Shown: positions 1 to 7,942 of the stretch, one piece after another
How the letters are laid out: each line of letters opens with the position of its first letter
Position numbering within the stretch: position 1 is the first letter of the stretch
NCBI GenBank assembly: GCA_002284615.2
Contig: MU069730.1
Location: 15,816 to 26,335, forward strand
DNA length: 10,520 bases
Reading direction: 5' to 3'
From: Dunaliella salina
Lineage: Eukaryota > Chlorophyta > Chlorophyceae > Chlamydomonadales > Dunaliellaceae
The notes under the pieces: generated by a model
What the model saw: only the letters and a program-made list of their open reading frames with translations
Databases searched by the model: none
What the model was told of the DNA's origin: nothing
Program-made: the position numbers and the translations under genes

Positions 1-37
<37 letters not shown>
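1..37. repeat. (CA)n microsatellite at window edge
   Basis: An uninterrupted CA dinucleotide run of 37 bases occupies the left edge, so its true length is unknown. It lies just upstream of the proposed 3' splice site at 45/46 and would therefore be the end of an intron of the LRR gene. Confidence 0.97.
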
Positions 38-40
<3 letters not shown>

Positions 41-45
41 ATCAG

Positions 46-2693
46 GAGTACATTGATGATCCCGGAACGAAACGAGCTCTGTTCCATGCCACTCGTGCTG
101 TGCGATTTGAGCCATCCATTTTGTCCAAGTACCCAAGCAAACTGAGCATCCAGCTCCCGGTTCCCGAAAACACTCACAAGTACCCGTCCTACCTAAGGGA
201 GCTTGACCTAAGAGAGAGTGCTTCTGGGGTTTCTGTGCTGGAATTTCCAAGGTGCGGCACGCTTTTCTCTTTGACAGAAGAACACAATTTTCCCAGCCAG
301 ACTTTGTAGCTGAGTGCTCCAGATCCCAACTTCCTCCATGGTCACAATTTCTTTTGGTTGAGGGAGATCATGGTTCTTTTGTGCCCTCTTCCTAATTGGT
401 GAGAATCTTACAAACACCTCAAGTTTGCTTACACATATTGTCTCAATGATGGGGTGCATCGTTAGAATGAATCCTCTTTTTTTTGTGCACGCAGGGGAGC
501 CCAATTGCGCAAGCTCACAGTGTCTGGCTGGGGTGGGGTCCCTGACGACACATCTTGCCTCTTGTCAGTCTTCTCTCCTCAGAGCAGCACCTTGCTTCAA
601 GATGTTGAAAGCCTGGTGCTGGAATTTAAAGATGAAGATTTGGAGGAAGCACAGGAAGAGGTGATGTGTTTCTCGCTGTGGGGCCTGTTTACGATATGCA
701 TTCATGATGGAAGAGGGAACAAATTTGAGGATGGCAAAAGTAATCACAAAGGCAGCAAACACTCAAGAAATTGCGCGTCATCAGCAGCAGGGAGGTAATC
801 CCCAGCAGCATGTGGGAAATGACGAAACAAGCAGAGACCCTGGAAAGCTGCACCTGGCATGGCTTGGTGCCTTTCCTTTTGTTGGCTCTCCTTTTGCTGG
901 TAAGCTTGTGAGCCTACTGTACAGAGTCAGGGTGGAGTTATCTTAGCACGCATGCTGTATTGATGTTCATTACACATCCTTGATTGTCAAATGACAACCG
1001 TGTTTTGACTCTCTTCTTAGATCTGCCGCAACTTTTGAGAGGGTGTTGAACTTGACTTTTAGACCCACGAAGGAAGGATGGAGAGATCTTTCCCCATCTT
1101 TTGGCCGTATGATTATTTCTGAAGCCTGGCATTCCCTGGGACATCACCAAGCGCAAGGCTTGTTGGTGGTAAAGCCCTTTTTTCTTTCTTTGCTTTGATT
1201 GGAGGTAGAAGTTTGCTGCCAAAAAGCAAAACTTTTGAAGACACTGAGGTGAATTGCATGTGGCTTTTTGCATTTTTTAAGCTGGTCTCCATGGAAGCAA
1301 GCATGAGTGGGGGGAAGGCCTCTTTTTTTTTTCTGGGATCTACACCCTCAATGTTTTCCTCATGAGTTTCAACTAGCGCTTTGGTTCATTGCTCTTATTA
1401 GTGCTTTGAGGTTCCATGTTCGCAAAGTGGCTCCTAGGGTTTGGACATTTATGGTTCGTGTTCCAATCCAGAAAGGTCCTATGTGCCATCTATGCATGCG
1501 CGCAGGAAGACAATGGGTCAGCTGTTGGCGCTGCGCTGAGGGCCCACTGTCCAAAGCTCAGGATCTTGGAACTACATGGGCACTTCCTGAGCCTGGGTCT
1601 GCTCACGGCGCTGGAAGAATGCTCAACGTTGGAAGAACTGAAAATGTATGCACGGGCCTCTTTGCCTGAATTTTTTGTCACAATACTTCCTGAGGATATG
1701 ATACTGAGCATCAGCAGAATCGACACACTGAAGCGCCTGGCAATACCTGGTGCTGAGGCGTTTTATCCCCTGCACACCCTGAAGCAGCTCAATTGGCTGT
1801 CTGTTGGTGCGCCATCAGCAGATGACTTTAGCCATTTCCTGCAAGGCTGCCCATCGCTAGAAACTGTGGTGATGGGGGTAGCACCAAGCCTGCCTGTCTC
1901 CTCTCCTCACCTCAAGTTTCTGACTGTGGAGAGCATGAGTATGCTGTCGCTCCTGTCTTTTGTCTCATTAGCAAGCTTGCCTAGCTTGTTACAATTCAGA
2001 ATTGGATTCCTGCAAGTGAGGCCTCATAAGGCTATCCCAGATGGTTTGATTGCCGCTGCCAAAAGCAGACTTGCTGCAATGCCTGGAGTGGCACTTGAGG
2101 TAGGGGGACTGGAAGCGTGCAGAATGTCTGGAAGGCAGATCATCAGCCTGCTTGATCCATTTGCAAACAGAATATGCATCAGTTGGTCCGGCGGCATGGT
2201 AGATGGCGTCTTACTTACAAAGGTAACACTAGTCTCAGGCGACATCAAAAAAATTGCAAGCATGTTGTTCCCAGGCACAAGCAGCGTATCTTTGATTGAT
2301 TGCACATTGAGCGCGACTTCACTGATTGAGGTGGCTGAGGGTTTTTGTCAAAGCTTGGTAAAGTTCAAATGGTCGGCTGGGCCTTCGGATTTCAAGGCTG
2401 AAGCAGATCAGATTTGGCAGGCTTTATCAATCTTGAATGCAAGGGATGTGCCCTGCAAATTCTCACTTCATGCCGATCCCCAATATGGCAGGGGGGGGCA
2501 GCCTAAAGATGCTCAGCAAACAGAAGCTCTGGTGGATGGGTGGCGTAAGCGGCTGGCTGCAGGTGGCAAGACTAAAGTTTGCCTTGAATACGTGGACTCT
2601 TCGTCACTCATGCCTGACATGACCAGTGATCTTAATCTTTCAGCTCTATGTTCTGACTTGCTGCCTGCTTTGGAAGCCACTGGCTCCCTCTAG
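46..2693 (+). CDS. Leucine-rich-repeat-like protein, 3' part of a spliced gene (exons 46-251, 495-660, 1506-2693)
   Basis: I read this as the last three exons of one host gene; the 5' part lies outside the window. Exon 46-251 follows an acceptor TTATCAG and ends before GTGCGG. Exon 495-660 follows TTTTTTTTGTGCACGCAG and ends before GTGATG. Exon 1506-2693 follows TGCATGCGCGCAG and ends at a TAG stop. Phases fit exactly: the first junction splits an Arg codon (ag|g), the second is phase 0, and the total of 1560 nt is 520 codons with no internal stop. Leucine-rich segments recur on both sides of the junctions: YLRELDLRES, LRKLTVSGWG, VESLVLEF, then KLRILELHG near residue 142, LEELKMYA, LKRLAI and LKQLNWLSV. 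This is LRR-like spacing, but irregular. The C-terminal ~200 residues have no motif I recognise. I see no signal peptide or membrane segment in the visible part. The role is unknown; LRR proteins usually bind other proteins. The exon structure is inferred without transcript data. Confidence 0.7.
252..494 (+). other. Predicted intron of the LRR-like gene (243 bp)
   Basis: It runs from GTGCGG to a pyrimidine-rich acceptor, a run of T then GTGCACGCAG. Removing it joins codon halves ag and g and keeps the leucine-rich frame open. Reading straight through instead meets a stop at 307-309. I see nothing else in it. Confidence 0.6.
661..1505 (+). other. Predicted intron of the LRR-like gene (845 bp)
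   Basis: It begins GTGATG and ends ATGCGCGCAG, and both flanking exons are phase 0 here. The interval has several short open frames but none with recognisable protein content. Another acceptor-like site (CTCTTCTTAG at about 1011-1020) and donor-like site (GGTAAGCT near 900) leave room for an additional small exon or alternative splicing, which I cannot confirm. Confidence 0.55.
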
Positions 2694-2729
2694 CCATTGC
2701 TAATCAACGTTCCTGCAAAGTTGCTGATG

Positions 2730-2908
2730 CGTGTGGTGGCAGGGATGGTGGCTTTTTCGAGTGGCTGGCTGTGGCAAGGCAAAAGTTTGCCTTGATATGC
2801 TGATAAATTGTTGTCCTTGACAGACATGATCAGTTGGATTTTTCAGCTGTACTTTCTGCATTGCTGCGTGCATTGGAAGCTACTGATCTGGGATCCTTCC
2901 AGCCATGA
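2730..2908 (+). pseudogene. Decayed tandem duplicate of the LRR-like gene's 3' end
   Basis: This stretch repeats about 2525-2697, offset by roughly 205 bp. Shared landmarks are GGCTGGCTG, GGCAAG, AAAGTTTGCCTTGA, GACATGA, TTTCAGCT and TTGGAAGC. The protein echo is visible too: the gene ends LSALCSDLLPALEATGSL and the copy reads FSAVLSALLRALEATDLGS before a TGA at 2906-2908. Frameshifts and early stops lie upstream in the copy, so it is not a working exon. It could form part of the 3' UTR of the upstream gene. Confidence 0.8.
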
Positions 2909-2969
2909 GTATGTTCTGGTTTCCAGCAAGAGTACTTGTACTCATGACAAAAGTTCTATGCGAGCTGAT

Positions 2970-2970
<1 letters not shown>

Positions 2971-3004
<34 letters not shown>
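2971..3004. repeat. (GT)17 microsatellite
   Basis: A perfect GT dinucleotide run of 34 bases follows the decayed gene copy. Confidence 0.97.
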
Positions 3005-3007
<3 letters not shown>

Positions 3008-3064
3008 TCATCAAAAACACTTTTTTTCTATTTCTGGACTTGTCAATCAAAATGATCTCCCATT

Positions 3065-3069
3065 TGTAA
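3065..3069 (+). promoter_or_regulatory. Possible polyadenylation signal TGTAA
   Basis: TGTAA is the usual poly(A) signal of chlorophycean green algae. This copy lies about 370 bp after the stop of the LRR-like gene and beyond the GT tract. The pentamer is common by chance, so this is only a candidate. Confidence 0.25.
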
Positions 3070-3430
3070 TGGATTGATGCTTAAAGCAGTACACATGAAG
3101 GTCGCTGCATGTTTTGTCAAGCAAAGACTTCTCTGTACTGTGAAAGAGTTGTAAGCAAAAGCAGCATCCAACAAAGTCGAATGAGCATAGCCTCATGATG
3201 AAGCAAATTCTCGCTGTCTGGCAAGGAGAAAAAAAGGGGATTTTGAGCAGGCCAGAAGCCGCATGCATTTAGGCAAGGTCCCCCAACTAACAGGCTAGCA
3301 GGGGCCTCACCAGAAGGCCCTCAAAACGTACACTAGACACACTGTGTACTACACTCTAGTAGTGGCATTGGCAGCTAGCCCAGGTGAGCCAGAAAAGAAA
3401 GGAAAAACTTCGTAGGCAGAGTCCCTCCCC

Positions 3431-3444
3431 ACGTCAATTAAGGA
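3431..3444. repeat. Target-site duplication, left copy
   Basis: ACGTCAATTAAGGA lies directly left of the LINE tail and is repeated exactly at 4009-4022 and 4148-4161. Confidence 0.85.
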
Positions 3445-4008
3445 TTTGGATTTTGGATTTACATTTGGGGACCTTCAGCCAGATTGTTCGACTGATCAGC
3501 CTGTGACTGGTCCTCGCCAGCCAACATAATATCCATAAGCTCAGAAATAAACAAATAAAGCTTGTTGTTGTGTTGCAAGAGGAAATCCTGCACACCCTGG
3601 ACACTAACTTGCTGTAAATAGTGAAAAAACACCTGAGAAGCAGTTGAACAGGTAAGCATACTTTCTCCTCAAATCACAAACAGCTGCGTTTCTGCACGTC
3701 AAAAGGGCATGGACTTCATCCTGAATCTCAGCACTAGAGCAGCAATCACACACGAGAGAGGTTCGAGAATCCCAAGCCGCTGTCTCCACCTTCAACCTGT
3801 GTGCCCTAAGTCTGAAACGGCTAACATTCCTTACGACATGTTGAGACAGATCCAAATGCATGTGTCTCGGTAAGCGGGCTGGGGCACGCACATTGTGGTC
3901 AAAAGGCACTGCAAACAAAGTTTGATAGGTTGCCAATTTACTGTAAGTCTCCCGAGGGTTTACTCCCTCAATATCTCTCCACACTGCCCGCAACCTGTGC
4001 CTTAGGTC
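3445..4008 (-). mobile_element. 5'-truncated LINE of a second family, nested in copy 1
   Basis: On the minus strand this is a severely 5'-truncated non-LTR element. It enters at about 4008 and ends at 3445 in a tail made of ATCCAAA-like units, seen on the + strand as ATTTGGATTTTGGATTT. It is bounded by a 14-bp target-site duplication, ACGTCAATTAAGGA, at 3431-3444 and 4009-4022. That sequence is repeated at 4148-4161 because the junction was amplified. The related fragment at 9768-9912 has a single, uninterrupted ACATCAATTAAGGA at the same position and thus shows the empty site. 5' truncation, a short tandem tail and a TSD of this length are hallmarks of target-primed reverse transcription. 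Confidence 0.88.
3459..4005 (-). pseudogene. LINE reverse-transcriptase C-terminal fragment with CCHC zinc-knuckle motif
   Basis: The readable frame begins at the truncated 5' end with RDLRHRLRAVWRDIEG and runs into VSRFRLRAHRLKVETAAWDSR. It then has a CX2CX9HX4C motif, CDCCSSAEIQDEVHALLTC. That arrangement is the conserved C-terminal motif of LINE ORF2 proteins, after the RT domain. Around 3610-3660 the frame shifts by one. The natural C-terminus continues in the next frame as VFFHYLQQVS...LYLFISELMDIMLAG and stops at 3459. RT and endonuclease domains are absent through 5' truncation, so this piece cannot act alone. There is no PD-(D/E)XK domain after the CCHC motif, which separates it from the surrounding family. 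Confidence 0.82.
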
Positions 4009-4161
4009 ACGTCAATTAAGGAAAGGGACCTGGTCACGTCCCTCAAGGAAAGGGACCTGGTCACGTCCCTTAAGGAAAGGGACCTGGTCACGTCCCTTAA
4101 GGAACTTAGGTCACGTCCCTTAAGGAACGGGACCTGTGCCTTAGGTCACGTCAATTAAGGA
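4005..4161. repeat. Tandem array built from the LINE 5' junction and target site
   Basis: Units start with GGTCACGTC at 4005, 4032, 4059, 4086, 4109 and 4144. The first three are exactly 27 bp; the later ones are 23 and 35 bp. The consensus is GGTCACGTCCCTTAAGGAAAGGGACCT. The first and last units carry CAATTAAGG, as in the target site, while the middle units carry CCCTTAAGG or CCCTCAAGG. ACCTGTGCCTTA, which belongs to the LINE 5' end (coding for RHR in the minus frame), appears before the first unit and again before the last. The array is therefore a repeated LINE/target junction. Confidence 0.85.
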
Positions 4162-4292
4162 AAGGGAGACACATTGGCTGATTAAGAACCGTGAGTCACC
4201 TCCACCACAAGATATGAGCCAAGACAGGCTAATGTGGGTCTGGAAGGTTACTAGAAGCACTTGGCTCTAGAACCTGGCTGTGGGAAGTAGTC

Positions 4293-5060
4293 TTATTTTC
4301 TAGAGCGCAACGTGTGGAAACAAGTTTGTGGGCATATTGAACAGAAAGGGCATGAAGTTGTTGAGCAAGCTAAGTGGCATGTTGATCCAGTCCTAATTGT
4401 TTGAATAAGCTCTGGCCTTGCGTTCTCACAGAACTTGATTTCTATTAGGTGCACATGGTGTTCGTTCACATGAAGTTCATGGGGTTGTCTCACACGGCTA
4501 CTAGCAAACTAGTAGTTTGCTTGGCATGTAAGGGGTGATCAAAATAGCATGGTCGACTTGAGTCCTTTCCTTTCTTGAAGGTTACGAGGGAAGAAGTAAG
4601 CAGGTAAAGTTCTGTTTGAGGCATGTGTGGGGAGTAGGAGGTTGTGTTGTGCAAGTTTGAAATCGCTTCCTATGTTTGTGTAGACCAGGCCTGCTCCCAC
4701 AGGGCTTTTGCTGAGAGCTTTTGTAACCATTCTGCCTGCAATGTTATGGCGCTCAATATTCATGTTGGAGATGATATGGTTCTGGCAGCCTGAGAACATG
4801 TGGAGTGCGCTATCCAATCGACGGCAGCCTGGAAGGAGGCATGTTGGGTCAGTCGACCTTTTGAAATGGACCGCATGTTCTTATGGATTGCGTTATCCAA
4901 TTGATGGCAGCCTGGAAGGGGCATGTTGGGTCAGTAGACCTTTTAAAACGGACCGCATGTTCTTGATTGTAGAGAGTGCCTGTGCGATACTGCAGGATGG
5001 TATGCTTCATAGGTACAGAAATGTCGGGCACATTTCTGAATGCATTGCTGATTTTTTTAT
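4293..5060 (-). pseudogene. LINE ORF2 C-terminal remnant: CCHC region plus PD-(D/E)XK-like nuclease (copy 1)
   Basis: Read from right to left, four frames carry consecutive pieces. The first is QYRTGTLYNQEHAVRFKR, typical of the post-RT region, followed by DPTCPF, where the second Cys of a CPxC pair seems lost. Next comes ALHMFSGC (the H-x4-C half) and RHNIAGRM...SNRTLPAYFFPR. Then DHAILITPY stands where the related copies have RPDAIFV or RSDAIFV. Last is HVHLIEIKFCENARP, the E-x-K of a PD-(D/E)XK fold, with a DQH motif after a frameshift. At least three frameshifts and several stops are present. A segment equivalent to LHIILIGVTGTIYNE in copy 3 is missing: only about 140 nt separate DQH from SNLPDPH, against about 330 nt in copy 3. 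LINE nucleases of this kind nick target DNA. This copy must be inactive. Confidence 0.75.
4806..4963. repeat. Tandem duplication, ~83-bp period, inside LINE copy 1
   Basis: Unit 1 runs 4806-4888 and unit 2 4889 to about 4963. Both contain TATCCAAT, GGCAGCCTGGAAGG, GCATGTTGGGTCAGT and GGACCGCATGTTCTT. The unit covers the CPxC half of the zinc-knuckle coding region. Because 83 is not a multiple of 3, the duplication also shifts the frame. Confidence 0.85.
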
Positions 5061-5279
5061 CTACTTACAGTAACAAGTTTTGGTTGTAAGAGTAGTAAGC
5101 TGTTTTGGCATTGGCACATCCAAGTTTGTGTTTAGTATGCATGTGGAATTCGAAAGCATCCTGAAGATTGAGGAGACAGGTGAGCTTGGGGGCAGGCAGG
5201 GATCTGTAGACGTACCCGCGTCATGCACTCTTTTTTCTTCCTTGGCTGACCAAAACGTATGTGTGTATGGATTTCTGCC

Positions 5280-5900
5280 AGGACCTGCATAGGAGGTCTT
5301 GGTGTCTGCCACGTAGTTGTTGGCTTGATTTGCCTAATATTTTGGATGGCATGGAAATGAATGCTACTGATTTACTTTTTTTGTTTGGAAAGGCCCAGAT
5401 TCATGAGGGATTTGATTGTGTATCGTTGCAAATAGTGCCAGCCACACCAATTAAGGCAATATGCAGAGTCACTTTCTTATTCCTTTTTGGATTTCGTGAG
5501 CTGCGGCATCTGAGTCTGGCTACAGTGTGAGAATGTTGAGTTGCTGCCCGTTCCAAACAGATGAAGGGGTTGGAATCGGGGCAGAATTTCAACTCGACAA
5601 GGTGGATTTCCCTGTCGCGATCAGGGATATTCGAATGATCCAGGTAGACTGGTCGGCCTGGTAGAAAGCACACGAAGATAGCATCCGAGCGGCTTTGGTT
5701 GCAGGCTGAGAAGCCAGTACCATGGAGCCAGTACCATGGCCATTAGGGAATACCCAATCAGGAATGCCTCGTGTTATGTTTTCAGGGACTTGCATGCCTT
5801 GTTCCTGGAGTCTCTCATTACTGCAGCCATCCAATATGGGATAAATAAGCCTTAGGTAAGCCATATCGGCCTTTACTGAGGGCTTTCACACAGAGACAAG
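5280..5900 (-). mobile_element. LINE-type retrotransposon copy 2 (broken, minus strand)
   Basis: On the minus strand this matches copy 3 from its CTCAGTAAAGGCCG site (near 5867-5881) through GGATGGCTGC, the IPDWVFPN segment, the ELK motif, CTAATTGGTGTG-like sequence and CATGCCATCC (near 5340). Similarity fades near 5280. Protein pieces lie in two frames: DGCSNERLQEQGMQVPENI...IPDWVFPN, then EIHLVELKFCPDSNPF...QHSHTVARLRCRSSRN and VTLHIALIGVAGTI. The nuclease-like motif reads RSDAIFV, so Pro of RPD is replaced by Ser, while E-L-K is kept. It is separated from copy 1 by a short stretch and points the same way. Confidence 0.78.
5408..5864 (-). pseudogene. PD-(D/E)XK-like LINE nuclease remnant (copy 2)
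   Basis: Two overlapping minus frames carry the domain. The upstream one (5864 leftward) holds the GMQVPENI...IPDWVFPN segment. The downstream one, open to 5401, holds RSDAIFV, IHLVELKFC, the QH motif and TLHIALIGVAGTI. The switch lies between about 5690 and 5740, next to a short duplication, AGCCAGTACCATGG, present twice at 5713-5739. That duplication is not in copy 3 and probably explains part of the frame change. Confidence 0.72.
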
Positions 5901-5916
5901 CTCTGCGTGGTATCCG

Positions 5917-5939
5917 ACACCAACGGAGTCCGTTGGTGT
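5917..5939. repeat. Perfect 11-bp inverted repeat with 1-nt centre
   Basis: ACACCAACGGA, a single G, then TCCGTTGGTGT. As RNA or single-stranded DNA this would form a compact hairpin. It lies just upstream, in minus-strand sense, of where copy 2 becomes alignable with copy 3. I do not know its role. Confidence 0.85.
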
Positions 5940-6089
5940 GCATCCCACTCATTCTTGAGTTCAACCCAAGTTGGTACACATGAGGAATATGTGATAATCT
6001 ATTATCATTATGTCTGTATCATCATGTGATGAGAGTGGGCATCTCACAGAACCGGTAGAAAAGATGGAGGCATGTTTTCATGTGTACAG

Positions 6090-6946
6090 TGAATCTGTTC
6101 TGTACTTCATTTCATTTATCTGCTGTTTAAGACTTTGTTTCCAGACTTTGCAAATTGAGCAAGCTTCTTGGGACGACTCTATTTCCCCTGCATGTGATGT
6201 CTGCGCCCTAAGTCTTTGTATTAAAGCTCTCAGTAAAGGCCGGTATGGCTCATCCCTTATTGGCATGGATGGCTGCTGTAACAAGAGACTCCTGGATCAG
6301 GGCTTACAGGTCCCTCAAAACATATCAAGAGCTATTCCAGACTGGGTTTTCCCTAATGCTACTGGCCCCCTGCCCGGCACCAAACCCGGCCTGATGCTAT
6401 CTTTGTGCGCCCTCTTCCAAGCAGAACAGCCAACGTTGATCCTTCCAAGATCCCTCCTCAAGACAAGGATATACATCTCGTTGAACTGAAATTCTGTTCC
6501 GACACAAACCCCTTCATCACTCCAGAACGTGCAGTGACCAAACATTCTCACACCATAGCCAAACTTAAAACCCGCAGCTCCAGAAATCAAAACAGGAATG
6601 ACTAGTGACTTTACACATCATCCTAATTGGTGTGACCGGTACCATTTACAATGAGTTTATAATTACACCCCTTATAGATCTGGGCCTGACTAAACAAAAA
6701 GCCAAATCACTAGCAGCCAAACTTAGGGACCATGCCATCCAGAGATTAGCCACTATCAAAAACACCAGACACGCTCTTTGCTATCAGGGGGCTTCTGGGA
6801 GGGGATTTGGTGGACACGCGGCGACGGAGGACGGGAGGAGGAGAGTCCAGGCGGCAAGAGGCATGACGAGCAGCAACCCTCCAGATCCCCACAAGATCAG
6901 TTTCTGGCTCTCTCCTAGGCTAGCTGTGTCTAGTGTATGGTTTTGA
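6090..6946 (+). pseudogene. LINE C-terminal remnant with CCHC part and PD-(D/E)XK-like nuclease (copy 3)
   Basis: Frame 1 carries LCFQTLQIEQASWDDS and SPACDVC, the first half of a zinc knuckle, with the H-x4-C half not visible. It then has GMDGCCNKRLLDQGLQVPQ and IPDWVFPN. After a frameshift near 6360-6385, a second frame carries RPDAIFVRPLP, then DKDIHLVELKFC: Asp codon 6393-6395 and Glu codon 6483-6485, 30 codons apart, followed by L-K. HSHTIAKLKTRSSRN and a TAG at about 6602 come next. A third frame resumes with VTLHIILIGVTGTIYNE and LGLTKQKAKSLAAKL and ends SSNPPDPHKISFWL...VWF. The PD-x29-E-x-K pattern suits a restriction-like endonuclease, as in REL-type LINEs; this is my inference from motifs. 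Two frame breaks make it non-functional. Confidence 0.78.
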
Positions 6947-6949
6947 GGG

Positions 6950-7132
6950 TGTTATAGAGTTATAGAGTAAATCAATTGGAACAGTATTTCTGTGAGAAAG
7001 TGTGAACCTTGCCTGAGATCTGGAGTGTTGGCCTTTTTAATTAATATCGAATATACATGTAAAGGAGTTAATCCCCCTCATCTCGTCCACCTCGCCAGCG
7101 TCAGCCAGCCATGTAACCCCAACACCACAACA
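6950..7132 (+). repeat. 5' LTR of the TRIM-like element
   Basis: It begins TGTTATAGAG and ends CCACAACA, so it has the usual TG...CA ends. It contains an extra 7 bp near its start (GTTATAGAGTTATAGAG against GTTATAAAGTT in the other LTR). From AGTATTTCTGTG to ATGTAACC the two LTRs differ at one visible base. Confidence 0.87.
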
Positions 7133-7135
7133 GTT

Positions 7136-7152
7136 TGGCAGCGAAGCCGCCC
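7136..7152 (+). promoter_or_regulatory. Candidate primer-binding site
   Basis: TGGCAGCGAAGCCGCCC begins 3 nt after the 5' LTR. A TGG start is what a tRNA 3' CCA end would pair with. It is not the TGGTATCAGAGC that pairs with initiator tRNA-Met, so another primer tRNA would be used. Confidence 0.55.
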
Positions 7153-7925
7153 TCCTGGGCAGGCTGAGCTGATGGTGCAGCCATGGCGCCTTTACGAGGG
7201 GTGCCGTGGGCTGCGCTGTGGGGCCCAACGCCTGCGCGGAGCTAAGTATTGGCTTCGGTGCTGATTGAATGGGCGCGAATCAGATTCGCAAAGCGCCCGA
7301 TGCAGCAGCTTTTGTGCTCATTTGCTACCTTTAAGGGAGGCCAGGGTTGTTTGCAAGATTGGCTTCGTTGGTTTTGTGAGCAACTCCCCAAAGATGAAGG
7401 CACCAAACTGCAAGCAAACAATATCCTGCATGAGGCACATTAATTTATTTCTTGATTTCTTGATTAATTGGCTTGGCAAAACGTTGCACAGATTATCTTG
7501 CTTGAGATTTGCGACAGCTCGATAATTACAAGGGGCCAATGTAGAGGAACAAAGGAGTTAATTACTGATCTCACTCCTGTCTTTGCTGTGTGATGGCTAT
7601 TTGCAATTTGTGGCAGTTCTTTTGTGGTGTCTTTTGCTTGAAGCTGACAAAAACTCACACAAATTGTTCTTCGACCACTTCTACTTTATAACAGGTATGC
7701 AAAACTGTGTGATTCTGGCTTTCTTTAGAAGGTGAAGCAAACTTGCAGGTTTGAATTTTCTGATCCTGGTGGTTGAAGACATGATCTTGAGAAGACTTTT
7801 TCTGTTGCTTGCCTAAGGACAAGGAAAAACATTTGCCTGGTTCATTTTTCTTCCCTGNGTGACTTCACTCATTTCTGTTCAATTTTCTCACTTGATCTTT
7901 TTGTCTGTCTGCAAGGACGCAGTCT

Positions 7926-7942
7926 GAGGAGAGGAGGAGAAA
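7926..7942 (+). promoter_or_regulatory. Polypurine tract
   Basis: GAGGAGAGGAGGAGAAA, 17 purines in a row, ends one base before the 3' LTR. This is where plus-strand priming occurs in LTR elements. Confidence 0.85.

Larger units (their letters stand above)
3232..5200 (-). mobile_element. LINE-type retrotransposon copy 1 (broken, minus strand), interrupted by a second LINE
   Basis: Read on the minus strand, this holds the C-terminal part of a LINE polyprotein followed by its 3' UTR. Coding remnants run from about 5200 to 4230, ending in SNLPDPH and a stop; copy 3 has the equivalent SSNPPDPH. The UTR occupies about 4230-3232. Its first part (4148-4253 plus 3392-3444) matches the fragment at 9768-9912. 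Its last part (3232-3392) matches copy 3 at 6903-6949 plus 8120-8222. A different LINE sits at 3445-4008. The 5' boundary is uncertain because copy 2 begins close by in the same orientation. The 3' end is placed near the A7/T7 tract at about 3229-3235. Confidence 0.8.

Noticed and set aside
704..946. Open frame with QQQGGNPQQH in the second intron
   Set aside because: It has no exon borders in a consistent phase, and its Gln-rich stretch comes from a short CAG run at 782-790.
1416..1505. Start of the long LRR-like reading frame at 1416 as an intact single-exon gene
   Set aside because: The leucine-rich content begins only after the acceptor-like GCGCAG at 1505, and two upstream exons join in phase. 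The 90 bases before it read as intron carry-over.
3755..3775. tRNA B-box-like GGTTCGAGAATCC
   Set aside because: It has an extra base compared with the B box, no foldable tRNA body around it, and lies within the LINE coding remnant.
4005..4161. CRISPR-like or regulatory operator array
   Set aside because: Unit content is explained by the LINE 5' end and its target site, and unit lengths vary between 23, 27 and 35.
5080..5530. Plus-strand open frames between 5080 and 5530
   Set aside because: They lie opposite LINE copies 1 and 2, whose minus-strand frames carry the recognisable motifs; these are shadows.
7249..7443. gag-like gene in the LTR element
   Set aside because: The frame is short, lacks a zinc knuckle or capsid motif that I can recognise, and ends well before the middle of the element.
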